Shown here piece after piece: positions 10,908 through 21,506 of a DNA stretch of 26,042 nucleotides. The position numbers were made by a program, and so were the translations under genes. This DNA is from Smittium culicis (Eukaryota; Kickxellomycota; Harpellomycetes; Harpellales; Legeriomycetaceae), in assembly GCA_001970855.1 (NCBI GenBank), contig LSSN01001511.1, positions 1 through 26,042 of the forward strand, in the 5' to 3' direction. The notes beneath the pieces were generated by a model that saw nothing but the letters and a program-made list of their open reading frames with translations, had not been told where the DNA came from and did not search any database. The number at the start of each line of letters is the position of its first letter. Position 1 is the first letter of the stretch.

Positions 10908-11097
10908 CCCTTTCACGCCCAGCACTCTTAAAATAATCAAATTTAATGATTCGTTTACAATGTTAAATTAAGTATATTATTTGTTGTTACTTTTCAATGT
11001 ACCAATATCCTTTAACGCCTGGGAGTTAATGTATTTTTATTGAACTCAGTTGGCTATATTTGATAGATCAAAAATAGTCTACCGATGTGTTAAAGAT
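10908..11097 (-). mobile_element. MITE-1 copy 4 (subtype A, reverse), abutting copy 3
   Basis: Starts CCCTTTCACG directly after the TTAA shared with copy 3 and ends in a degraded AAAGAT-TTAA at 11092-11101. The body carries TTATTTGTTGTTACTTTTCA, ATTGAACTCAGTTGGCTAT and GATCAAAAATAGTCTACCG in the order typical of the reverse orientation. Length 190 bp. Confidence 0.8.
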
Positions 11098-11101
11098 TTA
11101 A

Positions 11102-11424
11102 ATGATCCACATTTCAAATTAAAAATAAATATTTTTGTACTAATATTTAAAATAATTATTTTTTTATATTATAATTTAAATATAAATAATTTGAAATATA
11201 TGCATAAAAACTAATTGTGTTATTTGCGACCAAATCATATGCCCGTTTTATAAACTTACAGCTGATATATTTATGATTTATTTTTGTTTATATTAAACTT
11301 GTATATTTTTGAGCTGTAAATGCTAAGTGTGTGAATTTCGTCAAGATAATTTAATCTTGAAGTCAATTAAGTAATTGGCTAGCTGATTTTAAAAAAAATT
11401 TAAATTTTGTTTGAAAATTGTAAG
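11102..11424. other. AT-rich spacer between two MITE-1 copies
   Basis: About 320 bp without open frames. The only local structure is a short inverted repeat TCAAGAT-aattta-ATCTTGA at 11341-11360. It is not similar to any of the three MITE families as far as I can see. Confidence 0.4.
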
Positions 11425-11428
11425 TTAG

Positions 11429-11616
11429 CCCTTTCACGCGTGATAACTGTTTTTTATCTACCAAATATAGCCAACTGTGTTCAGTTTTAACACTATAATT
11501 CCTAGGCTTTTAGAAATATTTGTATATTAAAAAATAACAGCAAATAATAAATATGCTTATAAATAATCATCGAATCAATAAATTCACTTATTTTAAGAGT
11601 CTTGGACGGGAAAGGG
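11429..11616 (+). mobile_element. MITE-1 copy 5 (subtype A)
   Basis: One of the best-kept copies: TTAG then CCCTTTCACGCG, ATCTACCAAATATAGCCAAC, an A-rich middle, CGAATCAATAAA, CTTGGACGGGAAAGGG and TTAA (11617-11620). Length 188 bp. It gives the reference order of blocks for the family. Confidence 0.85.
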
Positions 11617-11620
11617 TTAA

Positions 11621-12581
11621 CTAGGAAACTCGTGCCTTTTAGTTATATATTGTTTTTTAAGTTAATTTTATTTTAAAAAATATCTATGCTTTCGCTTAAC
11701 AAATAAAGCTCTGAATAAAAAAAAAGCGCATAAAAGTATTATATTTAAAAAAATTTTACAAGTACGTTGCCGAGTTATTTAGATTTTTTGTATAAGCTAT
11801 TGCATAATTAAATTATAGTTACGGTTTAGAATAAGTACTTTTTGGTAAATAATGCATATAGGCTTCTTGTTTTTCTCAAAAATTACAGTTATCATGCTAG
11901 CTTAACAAAGCAAACTCGGGTTTTTTTAAGGATTACACATTCTAAACTTTGCATTTTAATCATGCAAAAAAAAAACTATAAATTTTAATACAAATATATT
12001 TACACAGAATTTTTTATAAAACCTTTTTTATGAATTATAATTAAGGTTTGACTTATGAATGCTTGATTAAATTTATTGCATAATTGTGGCTGGATCTCTA
12101 AGAACCGACATTTTCTTTTGTTTTATATTTATAAAATTAGCTATTTTTAATAAGTTTGGTGCAATAATAAATAAATGAACTTGATACAAGTTTTTATGAA
12201 TATGATTTAGTTAGTAATGCCTTTTGACTCTAGTTATATAAATACCAAAAGAAGTCATATATATATGTTTACTATACTTGTTATAATTAATAGTATACAG
12301 ATTTATTCTCTTAATTTTAATTTCTCTTCTAAACCTAATATAATATTTACACGAAAAGAGAACAGCTTAAATTTACATAAAATATTTTACCAAACTAGAA
12401 TAAAACCTAAAATAATAAAAGACGCTGTAGTTTATATATAAATCTAACAGCAATAATTATATAAATATTTACACTTAGGGTATAATTTATTCTAACTAAT
12501 TTTTCAATTAAATTTTTTTAATTTAAAAACTCATATTACCAAAGTTTAAAACGCTTGAAAACATTAGCTATATAAAATAAA
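11621..12581. other. Intergenic region upstream of the secreted-protein gene
   Basis: About 960 bp, strongly AT-rich, presumably containing the promoter and 5' leader of the gene starting at 12582. A 74-codon open frame at 12217-12441 has low-complexity composition and no recognisable similarity, so I do not call it. No repeat of the three families is seen. Confidence 0.5.
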
Positions 12582-14662
12582 ATGCGCATCGTTAGTATAA
12601 TTTCTGCAGCGACCTTAATCCTTACTTCAGAGGCTAAAAAAACTAAACCAACTGAATGCTTTAAATCCAAAGTTAGCTCTATCAAGGATACACTTGGAAT
12701 AAACGGGAAAAACAACTTGTGCGATTATTTCAACTCTAAGCCGAGGAAAGAGTATATTCCACTTTCTGACCTAAATATCAATAGTGGTAGCGTATGCGGG
12801 TCACCACCTGAGTTTACCTTTATAAAGAATAGCTGCGAATGTGAGGCTGGTTTCTTTTTGAGCGGTTATTTAACTTACTCTTCGTTGGTGAATATACGTT
12901 TATCTTCGAAACCTGAGCTAAATAATAAGTTTGTTGATTTAATAGTTTCCCCAAACTTTACAGCTGTCCACCTTCCTCACTTGAAATCTTCAAGGCTCAA
13001 GTTTTCAAAAAAGCACGATATTAAATACTATAAAGGAAATAGCTTTTCTGATATTCCAGAATACAAAAAAAGTTATGCGCTACCTCTCTTGAAAAGCAAA
13101 AAATTACAAAAGAAATTAGGAGAATCGGATGAGAATTCCAATTTATTCATTGAAATCGACAACGAATCTTTATTTTCAGGCGACACAGCAGAGATTTATC
13201 AAAATTCAGGAAATATACATTTAAGAAAGTTACCTTATTATGGAGATTCCCGAGATAATGACAATAAAAAGTCAAAATTCTCGAAATCTGAAAATAAAGG
13301 CCAGACTTTGAAAAATGTTATGGATTCGTCACAATTTTTGAATAAGAGTTTTCCCGAAACTTTAGGATATGAACATTTGAATGTTCCAATTTCAGGGCCA
13401 CCGCTAAAGATATACAAAAAAACCACTATTCTCGAAAAAAAAGAAAATAATGATGGAAACAAAAAGGAATATGCAACACCTTTCTTTGTTCATATCGATG
13501 GTCAAAAGCTGATTTTCGGAAGCGGTATTCCGGGAGCAACCGATATATACCCATTAATCGGGCTGAAGTTTGAAAAAAAAGTTGATGTTGACGCAGTTAT
13601 AAGCGATATAAAAAACCACAGCGATTTTAGTAGTAGAAAAGACCCGATTGATGTTTTGAGCTACGAAAAAAGATTATATTCTCAAATTTTGCCTTCAAAC
13701 TACTTTGGATTTTGGTCATACGATAAGGGTGTCAAGCTTACTGAAGCATCATTAATATGTGGATATTCAAATCAATTTAAAAATTTTAACAACTTCTTTG
13801 ATATTAAAAATGCTTTGGTTGAAAGCGCTGATACAAAACTAAGCTCACGTAATTCAAAATCACGAAATTCAAAAACATTCCTAAATGAAATTTCTCATAA
13901 TAGTAGCACTCCTAACAAAAACCGCTCAAAGAAAGTAAAATATGATAAAGATGGAGATGAAATTGACACTGAAATCGATAGTATTGTTGAAGATGCAGTG
14001 TTGAGCGAAAAAAATAGCGATTTGTTAGCTAATGGGAACGATACTAATGCTAAAAATGGTTTAAATGACGAAATTGATCTAGAAATAGACGATAAGGACG
14101 ATTTGAACAATTTGAACAAACCCGAAAATTTCCATGAAGAAATTGTGTAAGCTAGCTTGACTTGTTAATATATACTCTTTTTTTTTTTTTTGCATTAAAA
14201 TTGTGAATTTAACAAATTTCAAAAAATTTATGACTTGTAGGTATAAAATGGCAGAGGATGGAATTGCTCATTTATTGGCTGTTACAATAACATTAACAGA
14301 AGGCAAGCCTTTTCTATATTTTTAAACTGGTTTATTTAATTTTTGAATATTTTTAACTAATCATATTTATTCTTTCGCGCAAAACTAAATCTTTATTTTT
14401 ATAAATCGATTTATTAGCCCCAAAACCAACTACAAATGTGGAAAATACACCGCCCGTAATATCATCGATAGTAAGCAGAATCCCATACGACATGAAAGGC
14501 AAAACTCCTATCTATACACCCACAGAGGATTATAAGGATGCAAAGGTTACTGGAACTGCTTCTGGAGTTAAAGTAGCATCTTCAGCAGACAGGAACCTCA
14601 CCTCTTACTATACTATACTATCTTTTACTTCTATTGCTTTTTTTATTAGTTTTTTGATTTAA
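12582..14662 (+). CDS. Unrecognised secreted protein with probable GPI anchor
   Basis: I do not recognise the family. Exons: 12582-14146, 14241-14302, 14418-14662. They join in phase to 1872 nt, 623 residues. Residues 1-18 look like a signal peptide (MRIVSIISAATLILTSEA). The mature N-terminus has cysteines at 26, 47, 72, 85 and 87, ending CECEAGFF, reminiscent of an EGF-like end but too short to call. The middle is Ser/Lys/Asn-rich and mostly hydrophilic. Two ordered-looking patches are FGSGIPGATDIYPLIGLKF and NYFGFWSYDKG. Residues about 455-520 are acidic (EIDTEIDSIVEDAV, DEIDLEIDDKDD). The last ~20 residues are hydrophobic and follow a small-residue stretch (VASSADRNLT), as in a GPI signal. 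A cell-surface protein is the likely role. Intron 1 is GTAAGC...TAG; intron 2 (14303-14417) starts GCAAGC, a GC-AG intron. No GT donor gives the required phase. Confidence 0.82.
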
Positions 14663-15528
14663 TTTCGTTACTCTATACTTTGGATTTTTATGTTTAAATT
14701 AACCAAAAATAATTAGCTTTTATAATTAATCATATACAAGCTAACCAAAATATAATTTCTTTTGGTATTATTCGTTAGTTTACTTTCATCCCCTAAACTC
14801 TATTATTTAGCCACTATTTTAATACCGCTGTAAAAAAAAAAAAAAAAATTAGTCTAGGCTAACTAAATTACTTTATCTATAAAAAAACGAAATATATATA
14901 TAATTTAATTTTATAAAATTCACAAACGCTTATAAAATCATTGTAAATTTGAATACCTTGCTCTTAAGAACAGTGACATTTAAAAAATATATAATGTTAT
15001 ATGCAAATGATTTTTATCGAAATAGAATATTTTGTACTCAACTTCAAATAAACGGATGTAATTGCAATTCGGAACTATAATAATAATTTTTTTTTTTTTT
15101 TTGGAAAACATTGATTATTCAGAAATTATCTGACATACTTGAAAGATTTTATGAAAATAAATTTGCCAAATAAAATTATAATATTAAAATTTAAGAAAAT
15201 TAATGCAAAAACATGTATGCGAATTCTAATAACTTATTTTTGTTTGTTTATACGGAGATCTAATCTAAAAGTTATTCTAGCAGTAAAAATAAAGTTAAAA
15301 AAAATACAATAAAAATGAATAAATGTGATACTATGTCATTATAAAAAAAATAATCGGTTCAAGATATGATAAATGGTAAAAATGAGAGCATAAAGTAGTA
15401 AATTTTAGCCTTTTACAAGAATATTTGGAAGATGGGAGGGTAGGAAATTTATTCATTTATTTGAATGATTTTTTATACATGGCAGAATGATGAAAGTGGT
15501 TGAAAAAAGAAAAGGAAGAAAAGGTTCA
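14663..15528. other. Convergent 3' intergenic region
   Basis: About 870 bp between the stop of the secreted-protein gene and the stop of the transcription-factor gene, so it holds two facing 3' ends. It contains an A tract near 14834 and a T tract near 15088. No exon, RNA gene or MITE copy is visible. Confidence 0.5.
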
Positions 15529-18182
15529 TTATATTGACTTGAAATTTAATTTATTCTCCATTTCCAAAACAACCACTTCAATAGTATCAGGGACATTTCT
15601 AAACAAATGTGGAGAAATCATCAAATTGTCTATGATATCGATGTAATCGCGCTCATTCCAGTACTTTTTGCAAACATTAATAAGATCAATGAAATTATCA
15701 ATTTGTTTTGAAACTTCATGAATTCGAGTATCAAATTCAGGATCGCAGCTATCAGCCCAACTTTTAGTGTAATTGAACATTTGAGAAATGTTTGTGTTTG
15801 GGTGTGTGTATGGAACATTTGAAGACCTCCTTGAGCCATTTTCTTGGTTTGGAAAATCGGTGTTTTTATAAATAATAGACCAATGGTAGAAACCAACACA
15901 AGCTTTACATCCCAGGTAAAAGAAATAGGTTACATGAGGTGCACAAAACTCCCAGTCAGATTCTAATAAACTGTCTCCAGTAGTTTCAGATGATAATGAC
16001 TGATATTTATCAAGGGCTAGTATTTGCATTGATTCTATAGCATTAGCTATTTCAATCCATGAAGAATTGACCGTTTTTCGCAGCCATAGCAGTGGTGTAC
16101 ATTTGGACGATAGAACAGAAATGTGCTTCTTTATCCTTTCATAGGCATATAGGGCTAAAAACTGGTAGTAAATAATGAGACCATAAAGCTGTATTTTTCT
16201 ATGGTAGTTTGACATGATCAAAACTGAATCAGTTGACTCGCTTTGAATAACATTAAGCTGAGATTTCCATTGGCGTATTTCTGCATCAATGACCAGTAAA
16301 TTTCTCAAAAACTCACAAAGTGCACCGATCCAAGAGGGGTCAGCAAGTAGTTCTGGAGTCGGCTTACCCATAACTTGATTATTAAATAGGCGGAAAGCTG
16401 CCTGGCGTTGGTATAATATATGTCCAATAATAAGAGCAAGTGGCGAAATGTGGCTGAACCAATCGACAACTTCATTATCAACAAAATGTCCAAATTCTTT
16501 ATCAATTTTACTTGTTTTAGTTAAGATTTCTGGATCGTTTTGTAACTGTTTTGGGTAAGCATACTGAACCATTCGACGAGGTAGACAAACACGGAACTGG
16601 GATTCATCGATAATGGGTCTTATGTTGGATCTATTTGAAATCAAAGAAAATAAACGATCACTATATAATAAAATCCACCAAAGCCTTCTACAGGTTTCTG
16701 CTGTGATAAGAGATCTCTGCCTTCTTTCTCTTTTACCAGAGTCTAATACATTTATTCCCAGTTTGTAAGCAATTCTATGATCAAATATTTCAATATAAAT
16801 ACAAATTAATATTTAAAAATTATCTAAAAATTATAAGAAACTTTATAGTATATCATTTTGGAAAGAAAAAAAAGTATATGTAAAAAATCAAGAGGATATG
16901 TCATTAGGTATGTTTGATAAAAAAAAATTATGAGATTCAGTAATGAGAGACAAATTTAGAAATTATTTTAACAAACTGATAATTAGTCAAATCTAAAAAA
17001 TTTTTTAATCAAATAAAAAATATAATAAAATTCTTACTTTATAGCTGAATTTCTTCTGTCATAAGCTCTCGTAGTTTTTCCTAGACCAAACTCATATATA
17101 GATAGTATTAATAGAGTTTGAATTAACCAAGTGTTAGGGTCTTGTTGTATGGCTATTTCTGCTAGAGATGAGGCAACAGAAGCGAGGTCCAGACCAGCCG
17201 TGCTTAGATTATCAGAGAGTACTACAGAAGGATGCTTTGAGTATCTTCTAGATACAGCTTTCATAGCCATTATGAGAAAATTGGGGACTGTTCCATCATC
17301 ATACTCCTCTCTGAAAGTAGGGTAATGGATAATAGGAAACTGAGAGTTAAAATAGTGGAAATAGAGCATTATTCCAGGATCATTATAAATTTTTGATTTG
17401 ATAGCAGCAGGTATGAGAGGGACCATCACAGAATCGGGGTAAAAAGACTTTGTGAATCTATTAGCGATTTCACAAACGCCATACAGTCTAGGGGGTGTAC
17501 TTTTTTCAGACATTGGGCTAAGATTTTGTTCCACAGAAACAGATTTAAATTCTTTATTAGCGTAAGTGGTGAAATAAGTCTGTATGGGTTCACTTTCGTA
17601 CTTTATCTCGATTCGAGTGTTAGGATAATTGTTATCATACTGGATAAGCTCTTCAGAAGAATTTCTAAAAATATTGCTAGCGGTTTGCAAATGGTTACCA
17701 TTTTCGTTATAGCCGTTTCTGTCATCAGATTTATTAGAGTTATACATAACATGATCATTTGATTTATTAATTTCGGGTGTTTTATCGTATGTGAGCACAT
17801 TGATATCTTCTTTGCTGCTAGTATGGGAAAGTTTTGGTTTTTTATTTGAAGCTTTTGAATAATTGCTATTTTTATTGTTATCGATGTCAGGGACAGTTTT
17901 AATTTCATTACTATCACCACTTGCGACCAATTTTGTTACAGCTTCACTTTTGGGGAGCAATTTTGGGAGAGAGTCTAAGTTTCGCTCAAATTCTTTGCCG
18001 GCTCTTGACGGTCTGCCTCTTCTTCGGGATAAAACATACAGGCATTGTTGGGAATTTCGAGTACATACGCTGCATTTTGGGGACTTTCCGTCACATTTTA
18101 TTTTTTTCTTCCTGCAATTTGTACAAGCTAGAATGCGTTGAGTTTTTGCGTCAAAAGTACCTAAAGAATCTACCTTCTGCAT
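15529..18182 (-). CDS. Zn2Cys6 transcription factor with fungal MHR domain
   Basis: A nuclear DNA-binding regulator of 796 residues. Exon 1 is 18182-17038 and exon 2 is 16774-15529; the 263-bp intron is GTAAGA...TAG and the split AA|A codon joins in phase. The zinc cluster has cysteines at 20, 23, 30, 37, 40 and 47 (CX2CX6CX6CX2CX6C) with the usual basic RKKKIK between the second and third. It is followed at once by RRRGRPSR (53-60), an AT-hook-like RGRP core. A Ser/Asn-rich linker leads to the middle homology region: FNSQFPIIHYPTFREEY, LIQTLLILSIYEFGLGKTTR, then across the intron AETCRRLWWILLYSDRLFSL near residue 410. The C-terminal half is helical and ends EMENKLNFKSI. Targets cannot be told from sequence, and I cannot assign it to a named regulator. 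Confidence 0.93.
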
Positions 18183-19206
18183 TGTTTCAGTTATTGAACT
18201 TAATTTATTGAAAAATAACTTTTGATGTTATTGACGTTTAAAAATTATCTAAAAAGGTTGTTATTTGAGTATGATTGAGAAGGCCTTAATGTACAAAAGT
18301 ATTAAATATATAAATAGATAGAATCTTAGATTGATTTTCAACTCGCTACTATCAGTGGCGCTAAGAGTATTTGAAATTGGTAAAAACCAGTAGTAAAACA
18401 GTATAGAATCAGTATTGAAATAGGACTAGTAAATGAAAGATTTGTAAGTTTAAAGAATATAAAAGAAAAAGAGTATTAGTAATAATAAAAGTGTGAGCAA
18501 TATCAAACTATAGATTTATAATGATAATTAGAGGCTGATAGAAAAGAAACGGTTTTAGTTGATATATTAGGTATCGAGCTAGACTTAGTTTCAGTCAGTG
18601 GCGAAGTATATTCATTCACAGTTCAAATTTATCATAACTAATAGTGAAACTCGGGCAATTTTTACCTGCTCAAATTCCTAATCGATAATATGTAACTGAT
18701 GCCTATACACAAAACTCCGCGGTTAAAAAAAAAACGATGTTTATATTTCCCTCCAAGCATAATAAATTGCAAAACTTCTCGCAATTATCTGACCAATAAC
18801 TATCAGCTACTAATTATCATATTCTATTATTAGGTAATTTGCGCTAATAATACATATTACTTATATTACTAAGGCACAAATTGTAACTTTTCAATTTCGT
18901 TTTCAAGTTTTTGCAATATTTCTGTACCCGACAAGGGAATAATTATAGCTACTTCTAGGGTCAAAATTAATTAGAGTAAGGACACCAAGTATATGCCTCT
19001 CGCAATAAAAAAAAAAATACACGTCTCATGTGCTTAAATTTATATATAAATATAGAACACCTTCTATTAAACGGCAATTCAGTTAGCTCATAATCTGTTA
19101 AAGATATTCTGAGCTTATCTAACATCTACTATTATGATAATATTTCATTAAAATAAATAAACTACCTGCATCAAGAACCCTGGATTCAAGTCCGTATTCC
19201 GTTATT
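18183..19206. other. Upstream region of the transcription-factor gene
   Basis: About 1 kb of AT-rich sequence without genes. A TATATAAATAG-like string at about 18308-18318 could serve as a TATA box about 130 bp before the ATG. An ATTGG (CCAAT on the coding strand) lies near 18376. One GC-rich palindrome at 18717 is listed separately. Confidence 0.45.
18716..18723. promoter_or_regulatory. Possible Zn2Cys6 binding site (CCG/CGG everted repeat)
   Basis: TCCGCGGT contains the six-base palindrome CCGCGG, rare in this AT-rich DNA. Zn2Cys6 proteins read CGG triplets, and TCCGCGGA is the known site of yeast Pdr1/Pdr3. The site lies about 535 bp upstream of the ATG of the neighbouring Zn2Cys6 gene, so autoregulation is conceivable. 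It could equally be chance. Confidence 0.25.
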
Positions 19207-19208
19207 TA

Positions 19209-19401
19209 TGCGAGCTTATCTAGAGAAACAGGAGATTTTCTGTTAAATTTTTACTAACCATATTCTATACTTTTAACTCATAATTTATACTAGAAAGCTC
19301 TATCGAAATAGACATTTGATACAGCTAACAGCATTATCTAACTCGTATTTGCAAATTATGTTGGATAAAAAATATATTCTGCCCCTCAAAAGAAGCTCGT
19401 A
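19209..19401. mobile_element. MITE-3 copy 2
   Basis: A 193-bp element. The left end TGCGAGCTTATCTAGAGAA closely matches the left end of copy 1 (TGTGAGCTTATTTCGAGAA). The right end is CCCCTCAAAAGAAGCTCGTA, whose reverse complement TACGAGCTTCTTTTGAGGGG pairs with the left. TA flanks both sides. Confidence 0.65.
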
Positions 19402-19552
19402 TACTTGACATTAAAATTTTTAATTAGAATAATTATTACATTTATCGCCCATAATCTTTGCTATTTACTATAGCCATAACGTTCTGTGGTATAATATTTT
19501 ACTAGCATTCATCATCATCTCAATATAATAGTTTTTTTCCTCTATCTTTTAA

Positions 19553-19737
19553 TCATTTCGTTCCAGCGCTCATTAAAAAAACAGATTAACTGATTCGGCG
19601 GCTATTTATAAGTAAATATGTTATTTCCCTATTATACAATAAAACCATTTTTTAATTGAGTCCGAATTAATATATTTTTATTGAATTCAGCTCGCTAAAC
19701 TAAGTAGATCAAAAATAGTCTACTGCCCGGGAAAGGG
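19553..19737 (-). mobile_element. MITE-1 copy 6 (subtype A, reverse)
   Basis: Flanked by TTAA at 19549-19552 and 19738-19741. The left end has drifted (TCATTTCGTTCCAGCGCTC), but the right end GCCCGGGAAAGGG and the block GATCAAAAATAGTCTACTG are well kept. Length 185 bp. Confidence 0.75.
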
Positions 19738-19753
19738 TTAATAAGTATGTTGA

Positions 19754-19942
19754 CCCTTTCACGAGTAGTAGACTGTTTTTGACCCACAATATATAACCAA
19801 CTGCGTTCAATTAAAATAATTAATTCCGAGGCTTTAAGAATAATTGGAATATTTTAAAATAATATCAAATAATATATTTACTTATAAATCATATACGAAT
19901 CATAAAATTGATTTTTTTAAAGAGTATTGAGCGGGAAAGGGG
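19754..19942 (+). mobile_element. MITE-1 copy 7 (subtype A)
   Basis: Starts CCCTTTCACGAGTAGTAGAC after TTGA and ends GAGCGGGAAAGGGG before CTAA. The blocks TATAACCAACTGCGTTCAAT and ACTTATAAATCATATACGAA are in the standard order. It lies only 12 bp from copy 6, in opposite orientation. Confidence 0.8.
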
Positions 19943-20027
19943 CTAATTGGATTTTAAGCCTAAATAAAATTATAAGTGGAGGAAAATTTTAATAGAAAAT
20001 GTTCCGTCTCCTCGAAATAATCTCCCA
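19943..20027. mobile_element. Right part of a MITE-3 copy (copy 3), broken by MITE-1
   Basis: CTAATTGGATTTTAAGCC and the following GGAGGAAAATTTT, TGTTCCGTCTCCTC and AATCTCCCA match, in order, the right half of the MITE-3 copy ending at 21756. The left half is not recognisable to the left of MITE-1 copies 6 and 7. MITE-1 copy 7 seems to have landed inside this element. Confidence 0.6.
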
Positions 20028-20184
20028 TATTATATATCGTTTACTTAATTTTAAACCGCGAAAAACAATGTCAAAAGTATCCGGTTCTCTGACCAATAAA
20101 CTTTTATAACATTAAAATCAGTAAGAATCAATACACTGTTGAATAGGAATTTATAGCTGTTATAAATTTGGACTCATATTTTTA

Positions 20185-20375
20185 TCCATTCAACGTTAAC
20201 GCTCCATAAAAAAATCAATTTTATGATTCGCTTATTATTTTTAAACAAGTTTATAATTTGAAGTTGATGTACTATATACCAATAATGTACTGTTCCTCGG
20301 GATTACTTTAATTTTTTTGATTATAATTTGCTAGATTTGGTGGATATAAAAAATAGTCTACTGTAGATGAAAGTG
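20185..20375 (-). mobile_element. MITE-1 copy 8 (subtype A, reverse, degraded)
   Basis: Starts TCCATTCAACGTTAACGCTC (flank TTTA) and ends GATGAAAGTG followed by TTAA (20376-20379). It retains AATTTTATGATTCGCTTATT and AAAAAATAGTCTACTG. Length 191 bp. Confidence 0.65.
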
Positions 20376-20379
20376 TTAA

Positions 20380-20539
20380 AAAAATGGGTTTATTGTTAAT
20401 TTTATGATTTATAAATACTTTTATCAGTTTTGCTATTCTACAATAAGCCTATAATTTTTTTTGCGTCTCGTATTTTTTTTTTTGATTACTGTTGGCTATA
20501 TTATGTAGATCATAAAACAGCCTATCGCCTGTAAAAGGT
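20380..20539 (-). mobile_element. MITE-1 copy 9 (subtype A, reverse, left end lost)
   Basis: The right part is clear: ACTGTTGGCTATATTATGTA, GATCATAAAACAGCC, GCCTGTAAAAGGT, then TTAA. The left part begins inside the family's body right after copy 8, so about 30 bp of terminus is missing or unrecognisable. Confidence 0.55.
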
Positions 20540-20599
20540 TTAAACTATGGACATTTCATTAGTTTATCTATTGAGAATAAGTAATATATGCGATCATTT

Positions 20600-20790
20600 T
20601 TGTTTTCTCATGCATTAGAGTTTTTTTTTAATATACTAATTATAACCAACTGCATTCAATAAAAGCATCATATTTCTGAAGCTCAAATAGGTATTGGCTT
20701 GGTTAAAAACAGTAGCAAATAATAAAGATACTTATGATACGTGGAAAATCAATAAAATCGCTAATTTAATATTTTTGCATTGAATTGCGA
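20600..20790 (+). mobile_element. MITE-1 copy 10 (subtype A, strongly degraded)
   Basis: TATAACCAACTGCATTCAAT, CAGTAGCAAATAATAAAGAT and GAAAATCAATAAAATCGC follow the family order. Both termini have decayed, so the edges are approximate. Confidence 0.5.
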
Positions 20791-20813
20791 TAAACACTGC
20801 ATAAGATATTTAA

Positions 20814-21004
20814 CCCTTTCATGAACTGCTGGCTTAGTCTTGTACTACCAAAGCTATCCAACCAAATGAAATATTGATAGGATTTATAGAATTTATAGAA
20901 TTTTTTTTATCTACTAAATATAATATATTTAATAACAAATAATTTTATTTCGCTTGTATAATTATAGTTTTAAATAAGTTTAAAACTGTTGACCCGGCAA
21001 AGGA
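20814..21004 (+). mobile_element. MITE-1 copy 11 (subtype B)
   Basis: TTAA (20810-20813) then CCCTTTCATG, TACTACCAAAGCTATCCAAC, and a right end GTTGACCCGGCAAAGGA before CTAA. It matches the subtype at the window start. Length 191 bp. Confidence 0.75.
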
Positions 21005-21008
21005 CTAA

Positions 21009-21502
21009 AGCAATAAACAATAAGATTATCTTGAAAAATAAATTTTTGCAGCTACAAAAAAATAGTGCATTCGTAATAGATTAAGTAATCCTGAAATTTA
21101 CATAATATGAGAGAACTTTTCAATTGATTGAAAGCGATTAGTATTTATTGTTAGATAATTGGTACATCAATTCATTACTATTCGCTAATAATATGTAAGT
21201 ATTAATATATATTCTACCTATTAGCATTATGTATTGATTAGTAAAGCTACGATAATTCTTATTATTGGCTCTTTATATTGCTTTACCCTGATTATATCAA
21301 TCGATAGAGATAAAAAGAATTCTAGACCTCAAGCTCTGCAGACCTTCTAAAGATGTACCAATAATATTTGTAAAAATAATGACTCAATCTTAAGAGGCTG
21401 TGAAATCTATGCCAATTTGCTTTTTCTCGGTAAATTTAATAGTTGCAAGCTCTAAAGTTACATTGATGGCCTGATTTAATTACCCGCTATATTAGCTCGG
21501 CA
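21009..21502. other. Spacer between MITE-1 copies
   Basis: About 490 bp of AT-rich DNA lying between two MITE-1 copies. No open frame, RNA fold or family repeat was recognised. Confidence 0.4.
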
Positions 21503-21506
21503 TTAA

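Noticed and set aside
12217..12441. 74-codon open frame upstream of the secreted-protein gene
   Set aside because: Composition is Ile/Asn/Lys/Phe-rich as expected from random A/T sequence. There are no motifs, and it lies in the presumed promoter.
14147..14417. Skipping of the 62-bp exon 14241-14302
   Set aside because: Joining 14146 to 14418 changes frame and reaches a stop before the hydrophobic C-terminus. Keeping the exon preserves the frame.
17131..18211. Open frames opposite the transcription-factor exon
   Set aside because: They are antisense or out-of-frame shadows of the Zn2Cys6/MHR coding sequence.
19170..19205. tRNA-like T-loop (GGATTCAAGTCC)
   Set aside because: The flanking bases do not form a T-arm stem, and no acceptor, D or anticodon arm fits upstream.
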